A DNA stretch of 15,429 nucleotides. Source: Chloroflexota bacterium. GTDB lineage: Bacteria; Chloroflexota; Anaerolineae; UBA1429. The stretch covers positions 1-15,429 of the forward strand of contig JAAZBY010000335.1 in the NCBI GenBank assembly GCA_012513595.1, read 5' to 3'. This document shows positions 1 through 7,232 of this stretch, one piece after another (the stretch's first letter is position 1; every line of letters starts with the position of its first letter). The position numbers were made by a program, and so were the translations under genes. The notes beneath the pieces were generated by a model. The model did not search any database. It worked only from the letters and a program-made list of their open reading frames with translations, and was not told the origin of the DNA.

Positions 1-1
1 C

Positions 2-1630
2 CTGGCCGGCACCACCGTGGCAGCCCAGCAGGCCTGGGTGGGCTTTGTGGTGCTTCTGGCCGGGCTCGGCTGTGTGGCGGCGCTGGTGGTCAGGCTGCTT
101 TCGCGGTTGGCGTGGGCCGAGGGCCTGCGCATGGTGACCCTGTCGGTGCTCATCGTGTTGGCCGGCTTTACCCTGCGGGACGCCTGGCGGGCCTCGTTCA
201 CCAACGCCAACTATGCCACCGAGTTCTTGGTCTATGCCCATGGCACGCCCGACACGGTCATGGTCAGCCACGAGCTGGAGGACCTGTCGCGCCGGCTGAC
301 GGGGGGCCTCCACCTGAAGGTGGCCTACGACGACAAGTCGAGCTGGCCCTTCGAGTGGTACCTGCGCAACTATGATCGCCGCCAGTTCATCGGCAATCTG
401 GCGGGCGCCCCGTTTGACGCCGAGGTCGTCATCCTGGGGCTGGAGAACGAGGCGGCCAACCGCGCCTTCCTGGGCAACCGCTACTACCGCCGGCAGTACC
501 GGCTGATCTGGTGGCCCGATCAGGATTTCTACTTCCACATGACCCCCAAGAAGGTGTGGGACAGGCTGCGTGACCCGGTGCAGCGCCAGGAGATCGTCGA
601 CGTCGTGCTGCGGCGCCAGTACCCGCGGTCGGTCGACGACTGGTACCTGGTGGCCGAGTTCGCCATGTACGTGCGCCGCGACGTGGCCGCGCAACTGTGG
701 GATATGGGGCCCGAGGTCCTGGCGCTGGGGGAGCCCCTGCCTGGGGACGAGTACGTCGAAAGATGGCAGCAGCGGCCCGCCTCCAATGTGCTCGGCAGCG
801 GGCTCTTGCAGTCTCCGAAGGACGTCGCCGTTGACGCCGCGGGGAACCTGTACGTGGCCTGCGGGGGCTCCAGCACGATCCAGGTGCTCGACCCGCAGGG
901 CGCTTTGCTGCGCGTGATCGGCCATGCGGGCAGCGACCCGGGCGGCCTCTCGGAGCCGTGGGGCGTGGCGCTGGGCCCGGACGGCGAGGTCTACGTGGCG
1001 GATACCTGGAACCACCGCGTGCAGGTCTTTGATGCGCAGGGCAGGTATCTGCGGTCCTGGGGGATCTTTGGCAGTACGGTAGACAGTGCGGCGGGCGCGC
1101 TCCTTTACGGGCCGCGCGATATCGTCGTTGATGCGCAGGGCGATGTGTACGTGTCTGACACGGGGAACAAACGCGTCATCAAGTACGACGCGCAGGGCGA
1201 GGTGCTGGCCGTGATCGGGGGCGCCGGGTCTGAGGCGGGCCAGCTCCAAGAACCGGTGGGCCTGGCCCTGGACGCGGACGGCAACCTCTACGTGGCCGAC
1301 ACCTGGAACCAGCGCATCCAAGTGTTTGACCGGCAACTCCGCTTTGTGCGGCAGTGGACGGTCTATGCCTGGGAGAGCGCCTCGATCGTCAACAAGCCCT
1401 ATCTGGCCGTGGACGCGCGGGGGCACGTGGTGGCCAGCGATCCGGAGGGCTACCGCGTCCTGGAGTTCGACGCGGAGGGTACGTTGGTGGCCTCTTGGGG
1501 GCAGTTCGGCACCGATCTCTTGTCGATGAACCTGCCCACCGGGATGACCTTTGGCCCCGACGGCTGGCTGTACGTGGCCGACGCCGAGAACGGTCGGGTG
1601 CTCGTCTATGCGGTGGGCGCCGATGGCTGA
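2..1630 (+). CDS. Membrane-anchored protein with C-terminal six-unit NHL beta-propeller (5' partial)
   Basis: The frame is open to the first base, so the gene begins upstream; the GTG at 17 is just an internal Val codon. Two hydrophobic segments (about residues 6-28 and 38-54, counting from that GTG) lead into a probably extracytoplasmic region containing ANYATEFLVYAHGTPDT and YDDKSSWPFEWYLRNY. From about residue 263 to the end there are six NHL-type units, each with a P..VAVD..GN.YVAD...RVQVFD pattern, enough for a complete six-bladed propeller. The upstream part resembles, from memory, the large hydrophobic glycosyltransferase-like proteins (TIGR03663/Agl23-like) of Chloroflexota and archaea, some of which carry NHL tails. 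A role in cell-surface glycan or polymer assembly is inference; the NHL part predicts ligand or protein binding. The stop overlaps the next gene's ATG by 8 bases, suggesting translational coupling. The NHL assignment is firm and the family assignment tentative. Confidence 0.8.
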   Translation: MAGTTVAAQQAWVGFVVLLAGLGCVAALVVRLLSRLAWAEGLRMVTLSVLIVLAGFTLRDAWRASFTNANYATEFLVYAHGTPDTVMVSHELEDLSRRLTGGLHLKVAYDDKSSWPFEWYLRNYDRRQFIGNLAGAPFDAEVVILGLENEAANRAFLGNRYYRRQYRLIWWPDQDFYFHMTPKKVWDRLRDPVQRQEIVDVVLRRQYPRSVDDWYLVAEFAMYVRRDVAAQLWDMGPEVLALGEPLPGDEYVERWQQRPASNVLGSGLLQSPKDVAVDAAGNLYVACGGSSTIQVLDPQGALLRVIGHAGSDPGGLSEPWGVALGPDGEVYVADTWNHRVQVFDAQGRYLRSWGIFGSTVDSAAGALLYGPRDIVVDAQGDVYVSDTGNKRVIKYDAQGEVLAVIGGAGSEAGQLQEPVGLALDADGNLYVADTWNQRIQVFDRQLRFVRQWTVYAWESASIVNKPYLAVDARGHVVASDPEGYRVLEFDAEGTLVASWGQFGTDLLSMNLPTGMTFGPDGWLYVADAENGRVLVYAVGADG

Positions 1631-2354
1631 CGAGCGGAGCATCGCCGATCGGTTGGGGGCGCTGCGCGCCTTCCTGTTCGACTTTGACGGCACTCTGGTG
1701 CGCCAGCGCGTCGACTTTGGCCTGATGCGCACCCGCGTGCGCGAGGTGCTGACGGCCCACGGCGTGCCGCTCGGGCCGCTCGAGGGCCTCTACGTCCTGG
1801 AGATGGTCGACCGCGCGCGCCGCGAGCTGGCCGCGCGCGACGGCGACCGTGCCGAGGCCCTGGCCCGCGAGGCCCGCGTGGCCATCGAGGAGGTCGAGCT
1901 GCTGGGCGCCGAAGAGGCCGAGGCCCTGCCCGGAGCCGCAGAGCTCCTGGGCGATCTGCGCGGGCGCGGCGTCGGGATCGGCATCGTCACGCGGAACTGC
2001 CGCGTGGCGGTCGAGCGGGTGCTGGCCCGCGAGCCCCTGGCGCACGATGTGCTCCTCACGCGCGACGACGTGCGCCACGTCAAGCCGGACCCCCGTCATC
2101 TGCTGAGCGCGCTGGAGATGCTCGGCGTCGATGGTGCCCAGGCGGCCATGTGTGGCGACCACCCTATGGATATCGCCGCCGGCCACCGCGTGGGCGCGCT
2201 GACCGTCGGCGTGCTGGCGGATGGTGCCGACGAGGGGTTCTTTGCCGAGGTGCGCCCGGAGCTCCTGGTACGGGGGGTCGGGGAGCTACGCGGCTACCTA
2301 TGCGGATCAGAACACGCGCCGTCAGAAGCGCCGAGAGGATGCAGACATGGGTGA
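1623..2354 (+). CDS. HAD-superfamily hydrolase (phosphoglycolate phosphatase-like)
   Basis: A 243-residue protein with all HAD motifs: motif I FLFDFDGTLV with nucleophile Asp20 and acid/base Asp22, motif II IVTRN, motif III Lys in HVKPDP, and motif IV CGDHPMD, which supplies the Mg-binding acids. An alpha-helical cap lies between motifs I and II, as in subfamily IA (Gph/PhnX-like). It should be a cytosolic Mg-dependent phosphatase of a small phosphorylated metabolite; the substrate cannot be read from sequence. I chose ATG 1623, eight bases inside the upstream gene (ATGGCTGA), because residues before it in the same frame are out-of-frame translation of the NHL gene and motif I then sits near the N-terminus as usual. 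There is no strong Shine-Dalgarno, in keeping with coupled translation. It probably shares a transcript with the following Nudix gene. Confidence 0.9.
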   Translation: MADERSIADRLGALRAFLFDFDGTLVRQRVDFGLMRTRVREVLTAHGVPLGPLEGLYVLEMVDRARRELAARDGDRAEALAREARVAIEEVELLGAEEAEALPGAAELLGDLRGRGVGIGIVTRNCRVAVERVLAREPLAHDVLLTRDDVRHVKPDPRHLLSALEMLGVDGAQAAMCGDHPMDIAAGHRVGALTVGVLADGADEGFFAEVRPELLVRGVGELRGYLCGSEHAPSEAPRGCRHG

Positions 2355-2946
2355 GGCTGGCGGCCGGGGGCCGCAGCGGGTGGTGGTGGAGGCCATCGAC
2401 CGCGTGCTGGACGATTTCTTTGCCGTCGACAGGGTCTCCCTGCGCTACGAGCGGTTCGATGGCACCATGAGCCCACTCATCACCCGGCTGCTCTTTGAGC
2501 GGGGGGATGCGGTGGCCGTGCTCCCCTACGAGCCGGCCACGGGACGGGTGCTCTTGGTGCGCCAGTTCCGCTACCCCGCCACCCTGCGGGGCGGCCCTGG
2601 CTGGCTGTGGGAGACGATCGCCGGCATCCAGGATGGCGCGCCGGAGGAGGCCGCCCGCCGCGAGGCGCTCGAGGAGGCCGGGCTGGAGCTGGGCGCCCTG
2701 CATCACGTGACCACGGCCTACCTCAGCCCTGGGGCCTGTTCCGAGCGCGTGCGGATCTACCTGGCCGAGTGCGTCGAGCCGCTGCCCGAGGCCGGGCGCG
2801 GCGGCCTGGCCGAGGAGGATGAGGACATCGAGATCCGTAGCTTCCCGTTGGGCGAGGCCCTGGCGATGGTGCAGCGCGGCGAGATCGCTGACGCCAAGAC
2901 GGTGATCGCCCTGCAGCACCTGGCCATGCTCCGCGCGGGGCTCTAG
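2347..2946 (+). CDS. Nudix hydrolase, ADP-ribose/sugar-nucleotide pyrophosphatase type (NudF/NudK-like)
   Basis: A 199-residue protein. The layout matches the YffH/AdpP (TIGR00052) group: an N-terminal beta region, a strand with VLLVRQFRYP, the Nudix box at about 93-114, then AYLSPGACSERVRIYLAE. These enzymes split ADP-ribose, GDP-mannose or related nucleoside diphosphate sugars, and the acid-rich AEEDEDIEI at about 155-163 sits where this group keeps its second catalytic acid. The metal-binding core REALEEAG (105-112) is intact, but the first half of the box is odd: Gly93 is followed after five residues by Pro99 instead of the usual Glu, and the spacing to the REx2EE core is two residues short. 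Start ATG 2347 overlaps the HAD stop by 8 bases and has GAGAGG at 2333-2338 with suitable spacing. An in-frame extension to 2221 lies inside the HAD gene and is rejected. Family is sure, substrate unknown. Confidence 0.9.
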   Translation: MGEAGGRGPQRVVVEAIDRVLDDFFAVDRVSLRYERFDGTMSPLITRLLFERGDAVAVLPYEPATGRVLLVRQFRYPATLRGGPGWLWETIAGIQDGAPEEAARREALEEAGLELGALHHVTTAYLSPGACSERVRIYLAECVEPLPEAGRGGLAEEDEDIEIRSFPLGEALAMVQRGEIADAKTVIALQHLAMLRAGL

Positions 2947-2949
2947 CCG

Positions 2950-4305
2950 GTGGCGGGCGAGCGGGCCAAGGGTACGGACCTGGCCAGGGCCATCGACGCG
3001 TGGCTCGGCCGGGTGCCCCTGCGCCGCGAGGTGGTCGAGTGGGTACGGGCGGCGCGCACGGGTGTGTACCTGGTGGGCGGCACCGTCCGCGATGCCCTGC
3101 TCGGCCGCGACAGCGACGACCTCGACTTTGCCGTCGAGGGCGGGGCGGCGGCGTTGGCCCGTGCCGTGGCCGACCACATCGGTGGGGCCTACGTGCTCAT
3201 GGATGCCGAGCGCGACGTGGCCCGCGTGCTGCGCCGTACCCGCGGCCGGCGCCAGCAGTTCGACTTTGCCGGGCTCCGCGCGGGTGACATCGTCGCCGAC
3301 CTGGCCGCCCGCGACTTTACCGTGAACGCCATGGCCCTGCCCGTCGGCGAGGGCTGGGGAGGCCTGCTGGACCCCACCGGCGGCCTGGGCGACCTCGAAG
3401 CGCGCACCCTGCGCGCCGCGTCGCGCCATGCCTTTGTTGACGATCCCCTGCGCATCCTGCGCCTGGTGCGCCTGGCCGGCGCGCTCGGCTTCTGCGCCGA
3501 TGAGGAGACGGAAGGCCTGGCCCGTGCCTGGGCGCCCTCCTTGGCCGACGTGTCGGCCGAACGGCTGCGCGACGAGTGGATGCTGATCCTGGGCCTGCCG
3601 CGCGCCACGCCCAGCCTGACCCAGGCCGGCCGGCTGGGAGTGGTGTGGACCCTGTACGGGGCCGCACCCCGCGCGGCGGACTGGAGCGCGGCCCTCGCAG
3701 CCCTGGCCCGCCTGGAGACCTGGCGAGACGAGTGGGCGGCCGGAGAGGAGCCCGATCTCTGGGTTGACCTGGCGCCGCGCCTGGCTGAGCGCTGGCAGGA
3801 GGAAGTGTCCCCGGGCAGGGGGCGCTCGGCGCTGGTGAGACTGGCCGTCCTGTTGGCGGACCACGACGCCCCCGCCGCCGCCGCTATGCGGTTGCGGCTG
3901 AGCACCCGCGAGGTGCGGTTGCTGTCGCGCGCGGTGGCGGCAGCCGCCGCGCTGGGGCAGGACCGGAGCGCCGCAGAGCCAGGGCCGCTGCAGACCTATC
4001 GCTTCTTCCGCAGGTACGGCGACGACGGCGTCGAGGGCGCCCTCCTGGCCATGGCTCGCGCGGAGGCGAGTGGATCCGCCCGGGTGAGCGCCGCGTTCTT
4101 GGCCTTAGTCCGCTCCTGGTTTGACCGTCACGCCCAGACGGTGGACCCGCCCCGCCTGATCGGCGGCGACGACGTGATGGCCCTGCTCGGCGCCTCTGCC
4201 GGGCCGCGCATTGGTGCCATGCTCGAAAAAGTCCGCGAGGCCCAGGTGCAGGGCCTGGTGCACAACCGCGACCAAGCGCTGGAGTATCTGCGCGCGCGCC
4301 GCTGA
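2950..4305 (+). CDS. tRNA nucleotidyltransferase / poly(A) polymerase family protein (class II, CCA-adding type)
   Basis: A 451-residue protein with the class II nucleotidyltransferase head. LVGGTVRDALLG (41-52) is followed by the catalytic acids Asp57 and Asp59 in DDLDFAV; then RDFTVNAMA (motif B, near 120), LLDPTGGLGDLEARTLR, and DDPLRILRLVRLA near 163-175. The rest is helical and variable, as expected for the tRNA-binding neck, body and tail. Such enzymes add or repair the 3' CCA of tRNA from CTP and ATP; some relatives add only A or only CC, or are poly(A) polymerases, and sequence alone does not separate them. The window's tRNA-Arg lacks an encoded CCA, so a CCA-adding activity is needed in this cell. 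The GTG start lies 3 bases after the Nudix stop with only weak GGGG upstream; an in-frame GTG at 3013 is an alternative that would cut the N-terminus close to the fold. Confidence 0.92.
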   Translation: MAGERAKGTDLARAIDAWLGRVPLRREVVEWVRAARTGVYLVGGTVRDALLGRDSDDLDFAVEGGAAALARAVADHIGGAYVLMDAERDVARVLRRTRGRRQQFDFAGLRAGDIVADLAARDFTVNAMALPVGEGWGGLLDPTGGLGDLEARTLRAASRHAFVDDPLRILRLVRLAGALGFCADEETEGLARAWAPSLADVSAERLRDEWMLILGLPRATPSLTQAGRLGVVWTLYGAAPRAADWSAALAALARLETWRDEWAAGEEPDLWVDLAPRLAERWQEEVSPGRGRSALVRLAVLLADHDAPAAAAMRLRLSTREVRLLSRAVAAAAALGQDRSAAEPGPLQTYRFFRRYGDDGVEGALLAMARAEASGSARVSAAFLALVRSWFDRHAQTVDPPRLIGGDDVMALLGASAGPRIGAMLEKVREAQVQGLVHNRDQALEYLRARR

Positions 4306-4321
4306 CCGCGTGACGGCGCGC
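4294..4321 (+). terminator. GC-only hairpin over the nucleotidyltransferase stop codon (weak terminator candidate)
   Basis: GCGCGCCG (4294-4301) and CGGCGCGC (4314-4321) form a perfect 8-bp stem around a 12-base loop that contains the stop codon's end. No T run follows, so this is only a candidate for a transcript end or processing site. Such stems also arise by chance in GC-rich DNA. Confidence 0.3.
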
Positions 4322-4417
4322 CGGGTCAGATGCTCGTATCCCCGTCTCTTTCTTCTGCCGTTAGCCGTGTGGCGATGTCCCTTCTCCGACCAGTGGTCTC
4401 ACATCATGGAGGGTGAC

Positions 4418-6202
4418 ATGCGAGGAAGGGCGGTCTGGCTATGGGTGGCGGCGGCGCTGGTGATAACGTTACTGGCCCCTGCGGGGGTGGTGGCTGTTCC
4501 GGGTGGTGACGAACCCCTGGCCTCGGCGGGTGGGGGGACGGTGGCCGTCGGCTATCAGGGGGTGCTGAGCGACAGGCTCGGCCAGCCCCTCACTGGGCTG
4601 TTCCCGATGCAGTTTGCGCTGTACAGCGCCAGGACCAGTGGGAGCCGGCTGTGGGAGTCGGGCCCGCTGGAGGTCGCGGCCGCCCAGGGAACGTTTGAGG
4701 TGACCCTCAACGTGGCCCAGTCGCTTCTCGATGGACGGTCGCTGTGGTTGGCCGTGTACGTCGATGGTGAGACGCTGACGCCACGACAGGAGATCCTGGC
4801 GGTGCCCTATGCGGCCGGGCTGCTGCCGAACGTGAGCGTGCGCGGCGCCTCGGGCGACATCCTGGCCGCCACCCACAGCGGGGTGGGCAGCGCCTTGTGG
4901 GGCAGTAGCCCGCGCGGCACGGGTGTGTATGGGACTAGTGACAGCGGCCGTGCCGTGTTTGGGGAGAACGTCGGCGCCACGCAGGGGCAGGGCTATGGCG
5001 GCTACTTTACCAGCACCAGCGGGGTTGGCGTGTACGGAGAGAGCAGCGCGGAGGCCACGGCGTCCGCTGCCGCCGCGACCGGGGTGCGCGGCTATAGCCT
5101 GAACGGGCATGGCATGTATGGAGAGACGGCATCGGCGGCCCGAGCAGGCGTGGCGGGGGCCTCAGCGAACGGATACGGCGTGCGCGGGGAATCGACCAAC
5201 GGCGTGGCGCTGGCGGGCCTGAGTGCCAATGGGCTGGCCCTGCGGGCCCAGGCTGTGTCTGGCGTTGGCGCAGAGGTGCACAGTGAGGAGGGCCAGGGCC
5301 TGCTTGCCTCTAGCGGCGGGCAGGACGCGACCGACCATGCCGCGGAGTTCCGCGCCGTGGCGGGCCACGCGCTGCGGGCGGAGAGCGGCGCCAACGCCGC
5401 TGTATGGGCCGAGTCCGGCAGCGTGACGGGGGTGCCCGACTTTTCCGGGCGGGGCGCCCTGGTGGGGCGCGGCGAGGCGCTCGGGGTGTACGGGGCCTCG
5501 GCGACTGGGAGCGGCGTCGAGGGGGCCAGCGTGAACGGGGTGGCCGTGCGCGGCACCAGCGCCAAGAACTATGCCGGCTACTTTGTGAGCAGCGGGGAAC
5601 GCGCCCTGTATGCTGCCAGCCTCGATGGCCGACACTACGATGCCTACTTTGGCGGCGAGCTGGGCATCGAGGTGGCCGGGTCGGCGCACATCCACGAGGA
5701 CGTCGTTGTGGACGGCGATGTGTGGATCGCAGGTACCCTGCAGGTGGCTGGTGGGCGAAGCGGTTACAGCCTGACTGTGGCCAGGAACCTAGGGACCGAG
5801 GAACTGCGGCGGGGCGAACTGGTCGAGGTGGTGGGCATGGATCCGGCTGAGCCGGGGCAACCCGTGGTGCCGGGGGTGCGCCGCACCCAAGGGGCGGCCA
5901 GTCTCGCGGTGTTGGGGGTGGTGGACTGTGCCTACGATCCGGTGCAGGGCTTTCTGAGCGATGACGAAACGCCGATCCCTGTGGGCGGATATGTCGGCAT
6001 CGTGACCCAGGGGGCCTATCGGACGGTGCGGGCCGAGACGCTGGAGGGGGCGATCGCTCCCGGGGACCTGTTGGCCTCGGGGGCTCTGCCAGGGCACGTC
6101 ATGCGCGCGGGGGCTCCCCAGGTGGGCACCGTGGTGGGCAAGGCTCTAGAAAGCCTGACGACGAGGACGGGGACGATCGCGGTCTTTGTGACGCTGGAGT
6201 AG
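4418..6202 (+). CDS. Secreted repeat protein with tail-fibre-like GVYG/GVRG repeats
   Basis: A 594-residue protein. A signal peptide is clear: RGR, a hydrophobic core WLWVAAALVITLLAP, and a likely cleavage after GVVA near residue 26. Residues about 42-133 form a domain often seen at the start of bacterial surface proteins (VGYQGVLSD..GQPLTG, LYSA...SRLWES, LWLAVYVDG, TPRQEILAVPYA). Residues about 145-400 hold loose repeats of roughly 10-20 residues built on GxGVYGxS / GYGVRGES / NGVAVRGTS, like phage tail-fibre and beta-helical stalk sequences. A short regular-strand stretch follows at about 420-446 (HIHEDVVVDGDVWIAGTLQV). The C-terminus, about 455-594, is compact and ends in GTVVGKALESLTTRTGTIAV, like the end domains of such fibres. 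It is probably an exported, possibly trimeric, cell-surface fibre; function unknown. ATG 4418 is chosen because GGAGGG at 4408-4413 precedes it and the signal peptide begins there. ATG 4406 is less likely, and a longer in-frame reading from 4211 runs through the upstream gene. Confidence 0.85.
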   Translation: MRGRAVWLWVAAALVITLLAPAGVVAVPGGDEPLASAGGGTVAVGYQGVLSDRLGQPLTGLFPMQFALYSARTSGSRLWESGPLEVAAAQGTFEVTLNVAQSLLDGRSLWLAVYVDGETLTPRQEILAVPYAAGLLPNVSVRGASGDILAATHSGVGSALWGSSPRGTGVYGTSDSGRAVFGENVGATQGQGYGGYFTSTSGVGVYGESSAEATASAAAATGVRGYSLNGHGMYGETASAARAGVAGASANGYGVRGESTNGVALAGLSANGLALRAQAVSGVGAEVHSEEGQGLLASSGGQDATDHAAEFRAVAGHALRAESGANAAVWAESGSVTGVPDFSGRGALVGRGEALGVYGASATGSGVEGASVNGVAVRGTSAKNYAGYFVSSGERALYAASLDGRHYDAYFGGELGIEVAGSAHIHEDVVVDGDVWIAGTLQVAGGRSGYSLTVARNLGTEELRRGELVEVVGMDPAEPGQPVVPGVRRTQGAASLAVLGVVDCAYDPVQGFLSDDETPIPVGGYVGIVTQGAYRTVRAETLEGAIAPGDLLASGALPGHVMRAGAPQVGTVVGKALESLTTRTGTIAVFVTLE

Positions 6203-6209
6203 GGTCGAT

Positions 6210-6238
6210 TTGGCGCCCCTGCCGGACGGGGGTAAGAT
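6210..6238 (+). promoter_or_regulatory. Putative sigma-70-type promoter of tRNA-Arg
   Basis: TTGGCG (6210-6215) and TAAGAT (6233-6238) are separated by exactly 17 bases. Each matches 4 of 6 consensus bases. Transcription would start near 6245, about 25 bases before the tRNA, a usual distance. Confidence 0.55.
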
Positions 6239-6247
6239 CATGGCCGT

Positions 6248-6265
6248 GCCCCGCTGCTGTGGGGC
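6248..6265 (+). other. Small hairpin in the tRNA leader
   Basis: GCCCC (6248-6252) and GGGGC (6261-6265) pair across an 8-base loop, just before the mature tRNA 5' end. It may be part of the precursor leader removed by RNase P, or the tail of termination of the upstream gene. There is no T run. Confidence 0.3.
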
Positions 6266-6269
6266 GCAC

Positions 6270-6342
6270 GCGCCCATAGCTCAATGGATAGAGTGCCGGA
6301 CTTCGAATCCGTAGGTTGTGCGTTCGACCCGCACTGGGCGCG
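6270..6342 (+). tRNA. tRNA-Arg, anticodon UCG
   Basis: All four arms fold. The acceptor GCGCCCA (6270-6276) pairs perfectly with TGGGCGC (6335-6341). The D arm is GCTC/GAGT around AATGGATA. The anticodon loop CTTCGAA (6301-6307) gives anticodon TCG at 6303-6305, decoding CGA. The T arm GTGCG/CGCAC is perfect, with loop TTCGACC. The discriminator is G6342. The base of the anticodon stem (27-43) is a C-T mismatch, the only stem flaw apart from one G-T wobble at 10-25. No CCA is encoded; it must be added after transcription, and a tRNA nucleotidyltransferase gene lies 2 kb upstream. Confidence 0.95.
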
Positions 6343-6370
6343 CTAGTGCCTGTCAGCAAGTGGTCGTCGT

Positions 6371-6408
6371 GGGGCTCCCTACTGTCCGCAGGGACGGCAG
6401 GGAGCCCC
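6371..6408 (+). terminator. Strong hairpin downstream of tRNA-Arg, probable terminator
   Basis: GGGGCTCCCT (6371-6380) and AGGGAGCCCC (6399-6408) pair perfectly over 10 bp. After one A-C mismatch the stem continues (CTGTCC with GGACGG, one T-G wobble) to a GCAG tetraloop. The 3' side is pyrimidine-rich (CTGCTCTCCTCGCTC) but lacks a true T run. It lies 28 bases past the tRNA and is the most likely transcript end there; a processing hairpin is the alternative. Confidence 0.6.
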
Positions 6409-6441
6409 TGCTCTCCTCGCTCGCTGCCCCTGTTGGTCAGA

Positions 6442-6470
6442 GCACCGCCCGCTGGCGTCATAGGCGGTGC
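6442..6470. repeat. Inverted repeat with alternative partner arm
   Basis: GCACCGCC (6442-6449) and GGCGGTGC (6463-6470) are perfect 8-bp arms around a 13-base loop. A second ACCGCC at 6481-6486 could pair instead with GGCGGT 6463-6468, so two mutually exclusive hairpins are possible. Function unknown. Confidence 0.45.
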
Positions 6471-6731
6471 CATTGATCCGACCGCCAGACCTACTGTGCC
6501 GCACGCTGTCCGGAGTGCCGCAGGGCGGCGGTCCTGGCCGTTTCAGCACGTGGCGGTCTCCGTTCTGCCAGGATTCCCGCCTCTTCCGGCGGCGGCCGGG
6601 GGTAGTTCCACATCCCTGAGGGCACGATCTCATCGATGCTATGATGAGCACAGCGCACTGCTTCAGCGCCCACCAAACTCACCCCGGCTTGTTGCCTTCT
6701 CGTCCCCTTCGGCAGCATGATCGCGTCACCT

Positions 6732-6752
6732 TCGGAGGGCTCGCCCCTCCGA
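6732..6752. repeat. Inverted repeat, 8-bp perfect stem
   Basis: TCGGAGGG (6732-6739) and CCCTCCGA (6745-6752) surround a 5-base loop CTCGC. No T run lies on either side, so it does not look like a classical terminator. It lies in the gene-free gap. Confidence 0.45.
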
Positions 6753-7232
6753 CCAAGCCCCCCAGAGCCGGCCGAGCAGATTGTCCAACGCGGTGAACTG
6801 CAAGTCCTGGCCTGCTGGGGCCTGTTACTCGTGGTGGTGGAGCAGGCGCACGTCGGGACTTGGCTTCGCTCTGTCCACGGCTGGCCGGTGAGCGCCATCC
6901 GGGGAGACTCTCTACTTAGTGTGCCGCGCGGTAGGCTGCCCACAGCCGGGGCGTCACGGCCACCGGCCGGGGGTCTACAGCCCGTTGGCGACCTGTCGGG
7001 CCAGAGTCCCTGACCCAATCCGATCGAGGCCTACTGGCGCCATGGCACGCGCCAGACGGCGGAGCCTGAGCGCGCCCTGTCGTGCGCCGACTTGAGGCCG
7101 CATGCTGCTACTCCGGAAGAGATCGCTTAAGCCTTGACCGGAGACCCTTCTCTGGGCGGAGCCGCTGCTCGGACTTCCCCGACCGGCCCGCGGCTTCTGC
7201 GGAGCCTGGGCTCTGCCCTCGTCCCGCCGCCC

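Larger units (their letters stand above)
6409..7232. other. Gene-free convergent gap
   Basis: Between the tRNA hairpin and the 3' end of the minus-strand methyltransferase gene I find no reading frame with recognisable motifs or a good start. The frames that stay open longest (for example 6491-7018 minus, 6717-7013 plus) have low-complexity Pro/Arg/Ser content typical of antisense or non-coding GC-rich DNA. The region holds two further perfect 8-bp inverted repeats, listed separately. A decayed gene or mobile-element remnant is possible but I cannot show one. Confidence 0.55.

Noticed and set aside
2164..3864. 566-codon open frame on the minus strand
   Set aside because: It lies antisense to the Nudix and nucleotidyltransferase genes, has low-complexity composition and no motifs; a by-product of GC-rich codon use.
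4211..4417. Longer start for the secreted repeat protein
   Set aside because: It would overlap the nucleotidyltransferase gene and bury the signal peptide. ATG 4418 has GGAGGG upstream and begins the signal peptide.
6491..7018. 175-codon open frame on the minus strand in the gene-free gap
   Set aside because: Its composition is Pro/Arg/Ser/Thr-rich without hydrophobic periodicity, it has no good start signal, and I recognise nothing in it; a decayed gene cannot be excluded.
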